This document shows, in pieces, positions 22,645-30,294 of a stretch of 31,018 nucleotides of DNA. Within the stretch, counting starts at the first letter, position 1; the number at the start of each line of letters is the position of its first letter. The notes beneath the pieces are model-generated. The model searched no databases, was not told the DNA's origin, and saw only the letters and a program-made list of their open reading frames with translations. The stretch comes from Oscillospiraceae bacterium (GTDB lineage Bacteria > Bacillota > Clostridia > Oscillospirales > Oscillospiraceae): the NCBI GenBank assembly GCA_020025425.1, contig JAHHSD010000019.1, positions 1 to 31,018 of the forward strand, written 5' to 3'. Made by a program: the position numbers and the translations under genes.

Positions 22645-23750
22645 GCGCAAAATATGAGGGAACCCGGATCGATCGGGTATTGGAAACGATGGCTGTCCGC
22701 CCACCAGAGACATTGCTGCTGACACCTTCCTCAGCCATGAAATACGTTTTAGGCCGGGGGCCTGTGGTGGATGAGCGGCTGTTCGTCCTGGCACTGTCGC
22801 CTGGACGGGACCCCTTCCTGCTTTGCAACGCGCTCTATGCCCAGGAGGCGGGAGAGATGTTCCCCGGTGACGCAATCTTCTGGCAGGACGGAGAAAATCC
22901 TTACCCAATGCTGTATCGCGAGCTTCTGTCACGGCACTATCCTCTTGCCCGGGTGGCAGTAGATCGGTCTACCCAAGCCTGTTTTCTTCTTCCTCTAATG
23001 GAGACAATGCAGGAAAGCCTCTTTGACACTGCCTCTTCCGTCCTGGACGCCATGCGGGTCTATAAGGACTCAGAGGAGCAGAAACGGCTGCGGCAGGCCT
23101 GTCTTTTAGGGGATGAGGCCCTGACACGCACCATGGAGCGCGGGGATGCTTGGATTGGTCATACAGAAGCTGAATTTTTTGCGCAGCTCTCCTATGAAAT
23201 GACTGCTCTTGGGCTGTCGGAGCCTGGTGCATGCGTATGCGCTGGCGCCCATGCGGCGGATCCGCACTATACCGGCGGAAATTCTCCCATTACCGCAGGC
23301 AGTTGTCTGTTGGTGGATTTTGGTGGGACCTTCCAAAATTATTACACGGATATGACCAGAACCTTTTGGTTTGGCTCCACTCCAGATCCGGAATTTGTAA
23401 AGATCCATGAGATTGTAAGGGAGGCCAATGCTGCCGCCAGAGATGCCGCCTGTCTGGGCAATTCCCTTCAGGAGGTGGACCGTGCAGCACGTCGGGTCAT
23501 CACCCAGGCTGGCTACGGAGAATATTTTATCCACCGCACCGGTCACGGTGTCGGAATTGACGTCCACGAGAGCCCAAATGCTGTGGAAGGCGAGACTTCA
23601 GTACTAAAGCCCGGCATGGCCTTCTCCATTGAGCCCGGAATTTATCTGCCTGGCCGCTTTGGGGTTCGTATTGAGGACCTGGCCCTGATGGGCGAGGACG
23701 GCGTGGAAATTCTCCACCACTACCCCAGAGAGCTGTTCTGTTTTGGATGA
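22641..23750 (+). CDS. M24 family metallopeptidase (Xaa-Pro aminopeptidase/creatinase-like)
   Basis: The 369-residue protein has the pita-bread fold of M24 enzymes with all five metal ligands: D226 (LLVDFGG), D237 (YTDMTRTF), H302 (RTGHGVG), E331 (SIEPGIY) and E345 (RIEDL). Residues 1-135 form the usual N-terminal creatinase domain, which is divergent. These enzymes remove an N-terminal residue next to proline or act on small guanidino compounds. Overlap with the ATPase gene (ATGA) ties it to the importer, and together with the M20 enzyme it suggests stepwise cleavage of an imported peptide. It is the last intact gene of the operon. Confidence 0.93.
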   Translation: MSAKYEGTRIDRVLETMAVRPPETLLLTPSSAMKYVLGRGPVVDERLFVLALSPGRDPFLLCNALYAQEAGEMFPGDAIFWQDGENPYPMLYRELLSRHYPLARVAVDRSTQACFLLPLMETMQESLFDTASSVLDAMRVYKDSEEQKRLRQACLLGDEALTRTMERGDAWIGHTEAEFFAQLSYEMTALGLSEPGACVCAGAHAADPHYTGGNSPITAGSCLLVDFGGTFQNYYTDMTRTFWFGSTPDPEFVKIHEIVREANAAARDAACLGNSLQEVDRAARRVITQAGYGEYFIHRTGHGVGIDVHESPNAVEGETSVLKPGMAFSIEPGIYLPGRFGVRIEDLALMGEDGVEILHHYPRELFCFG

Positions 23751-23779
23751 AAAATCCGGGGTAAACAGATTGATTTTCT

Positions 23780-23955
23780 TTCATCCGATTGGCCTGCATG
23801 ATGCTGGCGTACCTGGGTGAATTTGAGTGCGCAGCCCGCATCAGAAATGCGGTGGATACGGTGCTCACCGAGGGCAGACAGCTGCCAGGGCTCTCCACGG
23901 AACGGCGTCTGCGGAAGTCTATGTGGCCGCCATCCCGGCCCACCTTGGCAAATAA
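23780..23955 (+). pseudogene. Frameshifted C-terminal remnant of an isocitrate/isopropylmalate dehydrogenase family gene
   Basis: One frame reads LACMMLAYLGEFECAARIRN then AVDTVLTEG, closely resembling the C-terminal helices of beta-decarboxylating dehydrogenases (LeuB/Icd type: ..MLEYLGE..AA..I..AV..VL.EG). About ten codons on, another frame takes over with HGTASAEVYVAAIPAHLGK and a stop at 23953-23955, matching the family's last element (DLGGTAST..). The upstream part of the gene is missing: the piece starts shortly after the M24 stop codon. It therefore looks like a decayed gene tail left after a deletion. The exact family member cannot be told from so short a piece. Confidence 0.6.
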
Positions 23956-23979
23956 CACGCACATTTTCAGGCATGAGAA

Positions 23980-24030
23980 AACCCCCTGGTGCAGTCCTTT
24001 TACGGCTCTGCATCAGGGGGTTCTTTCTTT
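23980..24030. terminator. Bidirectional terminator between the Dpp operon and the flagellar operon
   Basis: AACCCCCTGGTGCAG (23980-23994) pairs with CTGCATCAGGGGGTT (24008-24022), one G-U pair, around a 13-base loop. CTTTCTTT follows on the plus strand; on the minus strand the stem is followed by TTTTCTC. It can end both converging operons. The stretch 24031-24088 shows only a weak six-base-pair hairpin. Confidence 0.85.
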
Positions 24031-24088
24031 ATAAAACGTTTCAATGGCTTATCCACACTCGTCGTTCAGCTTACTGCTGAATCCATGC

Positions 24089-24337
24089 TTACTCTTCCTG
24101 CGCTGTAATGATTCCCTGATTGCCCAGCAGGGTCAGCAGCTCAGCCGGTGCCGCCATTTCAGCGGCAGACTCCCGGTTGGCAGCCTCTGCTTCGATCAGT
24201 TCTCCCCGGAGAATGGAAATTTCCCGCGGCGCAGAAATGGCCAGACGCACACGGTTTCCCTCCACCGAGACTACGGAGATGGTAACATCCTCCCCGATCA
24301 TAACCTGTTCACCAGGTCTGCGTTGTAAGATCAGCAT
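24089..24337 (-). CDS. csrA: Translational regulator CsrA
   Basis: CsrA binds GGA motifs in mRNA leaders, in Gram-positives chiefly to repress flagellin translation. The 82-residue protein has the family core: MLILQRRPGEQVMIGEDVTI, VRLAISAPREISILRGEL, with the RNA-contacting residues L4 and R44. The C-terminal tail (about residues 50-82) is longer than usual and helical. It is the last gene of the flagellar operon and its start overlaps the end of fliW by seven bases, so the two partners of the FliW-CsrA switch are made together. Confidence 0.95.
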   Translation of the reverse strand: MLILQRRPGEQVMIGEDVTISVVSVEGNRVRLAISAPREISILRGELIEAEAANRESAAEMAAPAELLTLLGNQGIITAQEE

Positions 24338-24783
24338 GGCTTACCCCCATCATTGTCAAAGGATGACAGCAGATGGCGCATTTCATACTCATCCGTATCC
24401 AGAAACACCTGGCGCGCAATCAGTGTATTGGGATTGATAACGATGGGACAGCGCAGATTCACAGTACTGGAGGAAATTGGTGTACGGGTAGTACACAGCA
24501 CATAAAAGTAGAGTTGTTCCTCAGACTGCACATCGAACCGCTTCAACTCATCAGGCTGCAGGTCCGGCCGATACGTTGGAAGCAGCGCAAAGGGGTCCAG
24601 GACCACAAAGGCCAGCATGGGGGTGTCCACACTCTGGAGGCACAGCATGGTGTTGTTGCTGTCGGCAAAGGGCAGCAGCATAAACCGTTTTTCCTCCTGA
24701 AAGCCCGGAATCCCATCCGGAAACTGGATGGCTTCCTCCTCCTCACAGTCTATGAGTCCAAAATATTTGGTCTGAAGTTTCAA
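24331..24783 (-). CDS. fliW: Flagellar assembly factor FliW
   Basis: FliW binds flagellin in the cytoplasm and, when free, binds and inactivates CsrA, linking flagellin translation to secretion. The 150-residue length and the blocks YFGLIDCEEEEAIQFPDGIPGF, FMLLPF, FVVLDPF (each read separately) and CPIVINPNTLIARQVFLD are those of the family. The start codon is TTG at 24783, preceded by AAAGGGTG; no in-frame ATG fits. A weak start may keep its level low relative to flagellin. Confidence 0.95.
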   Translation of the reverse strand: MKLQTKYFGLIDCEEEEAIQFPDGIPGFQEEKRFMLLPFADSNNTMLCLQSVDTPMLAFVVLDPFALLPTYRPDLQPDELKRFDVQSEEQLYFYVLCTTRTPISSSTVNLRCPIVINPNTLIARQVFLDTDEYEMRHLLSSFDNDGGKPC

Positions 24784-24844
24784 AACAACACCCTTTCAAT
24801 CATTCAAGGTTGCCGGAGCCGCAGGGCTCACTCATCCCACCGGA

Positions 24845-25456
24845 TCAGATCTGAACATCGATGGGCTCGTAGTTGGGGTCAGACGAAGGGGGCACATAGA
24901 GAGGCCCGCCAATGTACTTGATGATGACCTCAGGCTGCTGAGTCACAGAGATCTCGATGTCGCCGGGGATAAACTCGAACTGGTTCTTGTTGATCCGCCA
25001 GTCAAAGCTCAGCTTATCCATCTCATAGGAGATTTCCAGCTGGCCCGGATCCCAGCTGATCTCAGGACCGACCTTGGGCAGGAAATCGATCCCGATGTTG
25101 GGCTTATAGTCCTTGCGCAGGGCCTCAGCCGCAACCTGAGCCATAACGTCCTCGCCGATCTTGGCCTTGAGCATCAGCTCGCCCTGCTGTGCATAGGCAG
25201 CAGTGGCCTCATAGGCCCCATTCTTTCCATGCTGGGAATAATTCTTGATCGCATTGCCGGTAGAGGCCGGACGAATGGAGTTTCTGGCCTCAAAGGTATC
25301 CAGCCGCAGCTGAATGGGCTTGCTCTTGATCTGCAGTCCCCCGTTGTCCCGGTGAATCTCCAGATCGGCCGTACCGCGTACAGCCTCCAGTCTGGAATGG
25401 GTCACCTTGATTTTCATTTCAATGGGGACACTCTCAATTTCTATCAATGGTTTCAT
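24845..25456 (-). CDS. DUF6470 family protein of the flagellar operon
   Basis: The 203-residue protein resembles the uncharacterised family found between flgL and fliW in Clostridia and Bacillus relatives (YviE-like). It begins MKPLIEIESVPIEMKIKVTH, has a central segment with KNGAYEATAAYAQQGELML and a C-terminal beta-rich portion ending VIIKYIGGPLYVPPSSDPNY. No signal peptide or membrane segment is seen. Position alone suggests a role in filament or hook-junction assembly or regulation. The ATG at 25456 follows AAAGGCGG; a TTG six bases earlier is possible. Confidence 0.8.
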   Translation of the reverse strand: MKPLIEIESVPIEMKIKVTHSRLEAVRGTADLEIHRDNGGLQIKSKPIQLRLDTFEARNSIRPASTGNAIKNYSQHGKNGAYEATAAYAQQGELMLKAKIGEDVMAQVAAEALRKDYKPNIGIDFLPKVGPEISWDPGQLEISYEMDKLSFDWRINKNQFEFIPGDIEISVTQQPEVIIKYIGGPLYVPPSSDPNYEPIDVQI

Positions 25457-25483
25457 ACTCAACCGCCTTTCCTTGCTCCCCGC

Positions 25484-26659
25484 TTAATTGTTCAGATAGT
25501 CCATCAAACTATGGGAGAGGATGCTGTTGCCCACCTTTAGGGAGCTGTCATAGCAGTACTTTGCCCAGACGAAAGAAGAGATGGCGTCTGCCATATCTAC
25601 ATCCTCCAGCCCTAAAAATTGCTCCTGAAGGGTATAACCGTTCCCCTCGAGCTGGCCCTGGTTGCTGTCCAGAAAATGCTTGCGGGTATCCAGCTCGGTG
25701 TGCTTTCTGGTCAATTCCGCGCCGGCCTTGCTGATTTTCTGGGCCAGACGGTCCAAGGTCGCCTGCTCTCCCGGAGCAAATGCACCACTGTTTTCATCGC
25801 AGTTTTTCAGGATCTTGCTGGCCTTGCGCAGCAGAGAAACGATATTCTTAGGATCGCCATCGGCATCCTTGCCATAGCCCAGGAAGTCGATCCCCTGGAG
25901 GGCCGTATTAAAGGCACTGTCCTGGATCAGATTTCCATTCTCATCCTCCTTGAGGCCCAGGCCCAGGTCGGCAAACTTTTTCTCGTCCTCGGCCATGTAC
26001 TTCAGGGCGTCCACATTCTTTTTCTCAGTCTCGTAGTCACCCTTAGCAATCATGGTGCCGTCCGGTTTCTTATAGAAACCGGCACCGGCCTGACCGTCCG
26101 GCCCATATTCTACGGGAGCAGGAGGGGTGGCACCGTTCATCTCCACCTCAGGCACAGAGGAGTCCACCGGGATGCCGCGGTAGAGCAGACCCTTGGCATC
26201 GTCCCAGACGAAGGGCAGGTTCATGCCATCCGCACCCGCAAACACAAACTTGTCGCCGTACTTGGCGTTCATAGTCTGGATGATGCCTTCTGCCAGCTCA
26301 TCCAGTGAATCGCCCAGCGCGTTGCGTCCGGCGGCCGTGGGGCCGTTCTGAGCGTGAATCACCTCCGCCCAGGCGGAGTCGTTGGGGCGGTTATTGACAT
26401 CGTCAATGACACTCTTCATGGTGTGCCAGGCCACATCAAACTTCTTGCTCACAGAATCGCCCACGCTGTACTGGCTGGCAGTACGCAGGTAGGAGCGGCG
26501 CAGCTGGAAGCATCTGGCCGCCGCCGCGGGATCCTCGGCAAAGCTGTTGAAGTTGCGCTGGGTCAAAACGGTTTCACGAGCTTTGTTCATCGTGTTGCCC
26601 GACCAGCGCAGGTGGTAGCGGTAGCCTTTCAAAACTCCATTGGTTGTAGGTCGAAGCAT
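25484..26659 (-). CDS. flgL: Flagellar hook-associated protein 3 FlgL
   Basis: FlgL forms the second ring of the hook-filament junction. The flagellin-like N-terminal helix (MLRPTTNGVLKGYRYHLRWS, SGNTMNKARETVLTQRNFN) and C-terminal helices (ELTRKHTELDTRKHFL, DVDMADAISSFVWAKYCYDS, SILSHSLMDYLNN) are present. The 391-residue length is above the usual ~300 because of a central insertion that includes a short module (residues about 185-210: YGPDGQAGAGFYKKPDGTMI then AKGDY) also found in FlgK. The ATG follows AGGGAGG. It lies 15 bp after flgK. Confidence 0.92.
   Translation of the reverse strand: MLRPTTNGVLKGYRYHLRWSGNTMNKARETVLTQRNFNSFAEDPAAAARCFQLRRSYLRTASQYSVGDSVSKKFDVAWHTMKSVIDDVNNRPNDSAWAEVIHAQNGPTAAGRNALGDSLDELAEGIIQTMNAKYGDKFVFAGADGMNLPFVWDDAKGLLYRGIPVDSSVPEVEMNGATPPAPVEYGPDGQAGAGFYKKPDGTMIAKGDYETEKKNVDALKYMAEDEKKFADLGLGLKEDENGNLIQDSAFNTALQGIDFLGYGKDADGDPKNIVSLLRKASKILKNCDENSGAFAPGEQATLDRLAQKISKAGAELTRKHTELDTRKHFLDSNQGQLEGNGYTLQEQFLGLEDVDMADAISSFVWAKYCYDSSLKVGNSILSHSLMDYLNN
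26033..26107 (-). repeat. Repeat module copy in FlgL
   Basis: Codes for YGPDGQAGAGFYKKPDGTMI and then AKGDY. The DNA is similar to the FlgK copy 2 as well, for example CTCGTAGTC followed by GGTGCC on the plus strand in both. Confidence 0.65.
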
Positions 26660-26674
26660 ACAATTTCCTCCCTA

Positions 26675-29305
26675 TCAGGTTGTCATGCCCGTGCCGTTGA
26701 TCAGCTTATCCAGCATACTGTCCAGAGTAGTCATCAGGCGGCAGGCGGCGTTGTAAGATTTGGAATACTGCATGAGGTTCATGGCCTCATCATTGAAGTC
26801 CACGCTGGAGACGGACATGCGCTGCATATCCAGGTCCAGTGCGACATTTTCGTGGGTTTTCAGCAGGGTATTGGTAATTCTGATATCGTCGCTGAGGACG
26901 GATCCCATGCTGTCCCACATCTCCTGGAAGGTGCCGTTGAACATGGGCACCGTATCCGCATTGGGGGACATCACGGTGGGGTAATAATCCATTTTGGTGG
27001 TGAACAGGCCGACCATGTGCAGCAGGTTGCTGCTGTCGGTGCTGGCCACCTGATCCAGCTGGCTGGGCTTCACAAAGCTGCTGACAATAGAGCTGCCGGT
27101 GGCCCAGCTGCGGGAAATGGAGATATTGGCGGCGGTGATTCCGTCCGCAGAATCGATATCGCCGCGGGTGCTGAACAGGTTGACGCCCGCGTGCTCGACG
27201 CCCTTTTCCTTCAGATAGGCCTCCTGGTCTGCGGTGGGATAATTTTCACCCTTGACGGGCTCCGCGGTGGTGCTGCGCTCCAGGCCGTCATAGGCGTCCT
27301 TCTTGGCCTGGGCCAGGGCCTCGTAGTCGGCCTTGGTGATCAGGGTGCCATCAGTCTTTTTGTAGTGGGTCTCCTGGCCGGCTGCCATAGGATTGCCGTC
27401 CTTATCACAGCCAACAGGCTTGCCGGTATCGTCCACCTTCAGCTGGGGGACGGAGTTCATGATCTTGTCGTAGTCGGCAATGGAGATGGGGTCCTTGCCG
27501 CCCGTCTGCTGGTAGTAGATACCCTTGGGGTTGGGTGTGCCATCCACATCGCAGCGCACCGGCGGCTTGTAGTCGGTGGTATCCACCACCTTGCCGTCAT
27601 ACCCCAGATACTCACCCTTTTCGTTGTGCATCCAGCCGTGGTTGGCCTTGTTCATCTGGGTGGCAAACTGGTTGGCCAGCAGGTCCAGGGCCTTCTGGTA
27701 GTATCCGATGCCGTGCTTGACGGCGGCGTTCTCGTCCACGCCGGCAACAATGTTGCGGTCGGTGAACTCGCCCTCCTCGGTAATGAACTCCCGCAGAGCC
27801 TGGAGGGAACCATGGAGGTCATTGTCATCCAGGGCCACATGGGTGGACGGGGTCTTGGTGTACACCTGCTGCTGATAGATCGTTTCCCGCAGAGCCTTGT
27901 TCCGGTCATCGGTGGGCTCAGTGAGGGCCAGATCCTGGTTGGCAGTTGCCTCTTCTCCGGCCTGTGTGATATCCGCTGTGGGGGTGCCGTCAGCCTTTGC
28001 ATAGGGCTCATTTCCCGGTCCCACCGGCATGGAGGGATCAAAGTTGGGGTTGCGCTTGGCCATAAGGTAAGGCTTGGTAGCCTTATCCGGACCGTTATTC
28101 TCCTTCGCCTTCAGATAGGGGGGATTGCCGCCGGGGTTTCTCATCAGGCCCAGGCCAGGCTCCCTGGTCTGGGTCACAATGGTAATGACACCGGTGATGG
28201 GGTCCGTCTTGGTGAAGCTCTGGCCGGTGTACATGTTCCGGTCCAGGGTTTGGGTCTGCTTCACGGTGTTATAGAGCAGGGCGCCCTCTTTGGTGCGCAG
28301 ATCGGTGACGGTCAGGCGCAGGTTGGGGTCCTTGTTCTTCTTGGCCTCTTCGAACTTATTGGTGGGGTCGCCGTTCTCCTTCAGGTAGGGGAAATTCAGC
28401 TTACCGTTGGGGAGAGTGGCTCCCATGTCCTGCTTGGGGTCATAGTCCGGATTCAACTCCGGATACTCCTGGCTGAGCTGAGCGCCATAAATGCCGTCGA
28501 TCAGCACGGTGGAATCGCTGCTTACGCCGGTGTCCGGATTGGCGTCACCCAGCTTGATGACCAGCTTCTCCACACTCTGACCGCCGCCCAGGTCCTCGGT
28601 GGTGTACTGGACGTCGATCTTCACATACTCGGACAGGCGGTCAATGAGCATGTTGCGCTCATCGCGCAGCTCCAGGGCCTTGTCGCCGTGGATCTCGCTC
28701 TTCCGGATGGTCTCGTTCAGGTCGCGGATCTGGGTCAGGATGACATTGACATCATTGACATCCTTGTCAAATTCCTTCAGGGAGTTCTCCTTCAGCTCCG
28801 CCAGCTGGGCGGCATAGGAGCGGAACATCTTGGCCAGGGCCTCGCAGGAAACGCGCACCTGCACGTCGCTGTTGGCGTCGCCTGTCTGATCCACCATCTG
28901 CTGCAGCTGATGGTAGATGTCGCTGAACTGAGCGCCCAGCACGCCAAAGCCGTCCTCGCCCTTGCCGACCTCATCCAGGATGCTCTCGATACCGCTCAGC
29001 TTGTCCAGCTTCTGGCCCATGAAGCCCACATCCGCCGTCTTGCCCCGGAACCGGATATCCAGGTAGGGGTCACGCAGCTGCGACACTCCGTTGACCATAA
29101 CGCCGTAGCCGACCTTAGCATCGTTGTTGGAGTAGTACCGGTCTGCACCGCTGGCATAAAAGCTGCTCTGATCCAGCCGCTGGCGGGTATAGCCGGGGGT
29201 GTTGATATTTGTAATATTCTGGCCTGTCACACTGATGCCCTTCTGAGCGGCATAGATGCCCAGACGGGCCTGTGTGAAGGATCCAAATGTACCGATTGAA
29301 GACAT
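26675..29305 (-). CDS. flgK: Flagellar hook-associated protein 1 FlgK, enlarged
   Basis: FlgK forms the first ring of the hook-filament junction. N-terminal D0/D1 helices (SIGTFGSFTQARLGIYAAQ, TGQNITNINTPGYTRQRLD) and the C-terminal block (VDFNDEAMNLMQYSKSYNAA, LMTTLDSMLDKLIN) are canonical. At 876 residues it is much longer than the usual 450-650. The extra length is in residues about 285-690, a region rich in Pro, Gly, Lys and Asp with repeated PY(L/A)K and DG(T/N)P elements and a tandem pair of a 28-30-residue module (585-612 and 633-662). This part would be exposed on the outside of the junction. A strong GAGGAG site precedes the ATG. Confidence 0.95.
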   Translation of the reverse strand: MSSIGTFGSFTQARLGIYAAQKGISVTGQNITNINTPGYTRQRLDQSSFYASGADRYYSNNDAKVGYGVMVNGVSQLRDPYLDIRFRGKTADVGFMGQKLDKLSGIESILDEVGKGEDGFGVLGAQFSDIYHQLQQMVDQTGDANSDVQVRVSCEALAKMFRSYAAQLAELKENSLKEFDKDVNDVNVILTQIRDLNETIRKSEIHGDKALELRDERNMLIDRLSEYVKIDVQYTTEDLGGGQSVEKLVIKLGDANPDTGVSSDSTVLIDGIYGAQLSQEYPELNPDYDPKQDMGATLPNGKLNFPYLKENGDPTNKFEEAKKNKDPNLRLTVTDLRTKEGALLYNTVKQTQTLDRNMYTGQSFTKTDPITGVITIVTQTREPGLGLMRNPGGNPPYLKAKENNGPDKATKPYLMAKRNPNFDPSMPVGPGNEPYAKADGTPTADITQAGEEATANQDLALTEPTDDRNKALRETIYQQQVYTKTPSTHVALDDNDLHGSLQALREFITEEGEFTDRNIVAGVDENAAVKHGIGYYQKALDLLANQFATQMNKANHGWMHNEKGEYLGYDGKVVDTTDYKPPVRCDVDGTPNPKGIYYQQTGGKDPISIADYDKIMNSVPQLKVDDTGKPVGCDKDGNPMAAGQETHYKKTDGTLITKADYEALAQAKKDAYDGLERSTTAEPVKGENYPTADQEAYLKEKGVEHAGVNLFSTRGDIDSADGITAANISISRSWATGSSIVSSFVKPSQLDQVASTDSSNLLHMVGLFTTKMDYYPTVMSPNADTVPMFNGTFQEMWDSMGSVLSDDIRITNTLLKTHENVALDLDMQRMSVSSVDFNDEAMNLMQYSKSYNAACRLMTTLDSMLDKLINGTGMTT
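27320..27409 (-). repeat. Repeat module copy 2 in FlgK
   Basis: Codes for CDKDGNPMAAGQETHYKKTD and then GTLITKADY. It aligns with copy 1 and with the FlgL copy as C/Y-x-x-DG...G..Y.K..DGT.I.K.DY. Confidence 0.65.
27470..27553 (-). repeat. Repeat module copy 1 in FlgK
   Basis: Codes for CDVDGTPNPKGIYYQQTGGK and then DPISIADYD. It is separated from copy 2 by about 20 codons. Confidence 0.65.
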
Positions 29306-29350
29306 ATTATCGCTCCTCTTTTACGCGTACGCGGTAATCAACGGCGGGAT

Positions 29351-29824
29351 TCACGCGCGAAAATCTGTTTTCATGTTGGGGGGCGGCGCAGCTGTCTCGC
29401 CTGCGTATCCGGGGCCGGTGACCGGCTCTCCGCCCGCAGAGGATACCACTGCATCGATTTCGCGGATGCTGTGCTGCATCAGCTCCATCACCTGGGTGCT
29501 GCTGGTGCGGTAGGTCCGGAACTTCTCCTGAAGGACCGCAACCCGCTGCTCTGCCTCGGTCCGGAGCTCCGGGGGGCAGTGCGTGGGCAGGGCGGACAGG
29601 GAGGTCCCGCTCAGCCCCAGGGCCTGGAGCGCGGTCTCTCTCCGGCGCTCCAGATTCCGAAAAGCCAGCGCTTCAGCCTGCTCTTCGTTCATGATCTCAT
29701 TGACCTTGGTCACATCATCCGCAACCACGGCGTCATGTTTTTCTTTGGTCAGTCTCGTCAAGTGGTCCAGCCGCGCTCCAATGTCATCCAGCACAGAAAA
29801 CAGCTCGTGATAATCTGCACCCAT
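29351..29824 (-). CDS. flgN: Flagellar chaperone FlgN
   Basis: FlgN is the cytoplasmic export chaperone for FlgK and FlgL. The 157-residue protein is a long helical hairpin (residues about 1-135: HELFSVLDDIGARLDHLTRL, VMELMQHSIREIDAVVSS), as in the FlgN family, with a flexible Gly/Pro-rich tail (GGEPVTGPGYAGETAAPPPN). Sequence identity to named members is expected to be low, so the call rests on helical pattern and position between flgM and flgK. The start lies three bases after the flgM stop. Confidence 0.8.
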   Translation of the reverse strand: MGADYHELFSVLDDIGARLDHLTRLTKEKHDAVVADDVTKVNEIMNEEQAEALAFRNLERRRETALQALGLSGTSLSALPTHCPPELRTEAEQRVAVLQEKFRTYRTSSTQVMELMQHSIREIDAVVSSAGGEPVTGPGYAGETAAPPPNMKTDFRA

Positions 29825-29827
29825 CCG

Positions 29828-30133
29828 TCAGACCTCCCCAAGCAGAAGCATCCGGCCCGCAATGGCTGCGGGGTCGGGGGTATAGGTGCCGTCGGCAACC
29901 GCCTTTTTCAGGCTGCGCAGCTCATCCGCCGAGGTAGATGTCCGCACTTCCTGAGAAATCCGGCCCACCCACTCCTTGCGGAGCAGCTCCTGCCCATCTC
30001 TTTTTACGGAGATAAAAACGGAATCGAATTGATTGACATTATTCTCAGAAGGCGCAATATCGCGTCTTACCGATCCAGTATAAAGAGTAGAGGGAGTCAT
30101 TCCGTGTACACTTCCAACACCATCGTAAGCCAT
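29828..30133 (-). CDS. flgM: Anti-sigma-28 factor FlgM
   Basis: FlgM holds sigma-28 inactive until the hook is complete and FlgM is exported. In this 101-residue protein the disordered N-terminal part is followed by the sigma-binding region, residues about 70-100: DELRSLKKAVADGTYTPDPA then AIAGRMLLLGE, the family's typical ..I..A...G.Y..D...IA..ML pattern. The ATG at 30133 follows GAGG by seven bases; a GTG directly before it is less likely. It is the first gene of the flagellar operon and lies behind a sigma-28-like promoter, which fits autoregulation. Confidence 0.82.
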   Translation of the reverse strand: MAYDGVGSVHGMTPSTLYTGSVRRDIAPSENNVNQFDSVFISVKRDGQELLRKEWVGRISQEVRTSTSADELRSLKKAVADGTYTPDPAAIAGRMLLLGEV

Positions 30134-30192
30134 CACGATACCTCACGTCCTTTCCATAATCCAGCACTCGGAGTTTTCTCTTTGTAATATCT

Positions 30193-30219
30193 ATATCGGC
30201 CTTTCTGCGTAAAATATAA
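30193..30219 (-). promoter_or_regulatory. Sigma-28-type promoter of the flagellar operon
   Basis: On the minus strand GCCGATAT (30193-30200) matches the sigma-D/sigma-28 -10 consensus GCCGATAA at seven of eight positions. At 15 bp upstream the -35 reads TTAT, a weak match to TAAA. It lies about 60 bases before flgM. The remainder of 30134-30294 holds no gene; no convincing terminator for the upstream gene was found. Confidence 0.6.
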
Positions 30220-30294
30220 GTAGTAAACCGCTCATATCTTGATATTTAAGAAAAAAACTTATAACGCAGGATCAGGTCCGGGTCAGCCCCCGTC

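Noticed and set aside
24063..24079. Hairpin TTCAGC/GCTGAA downstream of csrA as its terminator
   Set aside because: Only six base pairs and no T run on the minus strand; the strong bidirectional terminator at 23980-24030 is the better candidate.
26354..29299. 981-codon plus-strand open frame
   Set aside because: Antisense shadow of flgK and the start of flgL; its length comes from the GC-rich codon pattern of the real genes.
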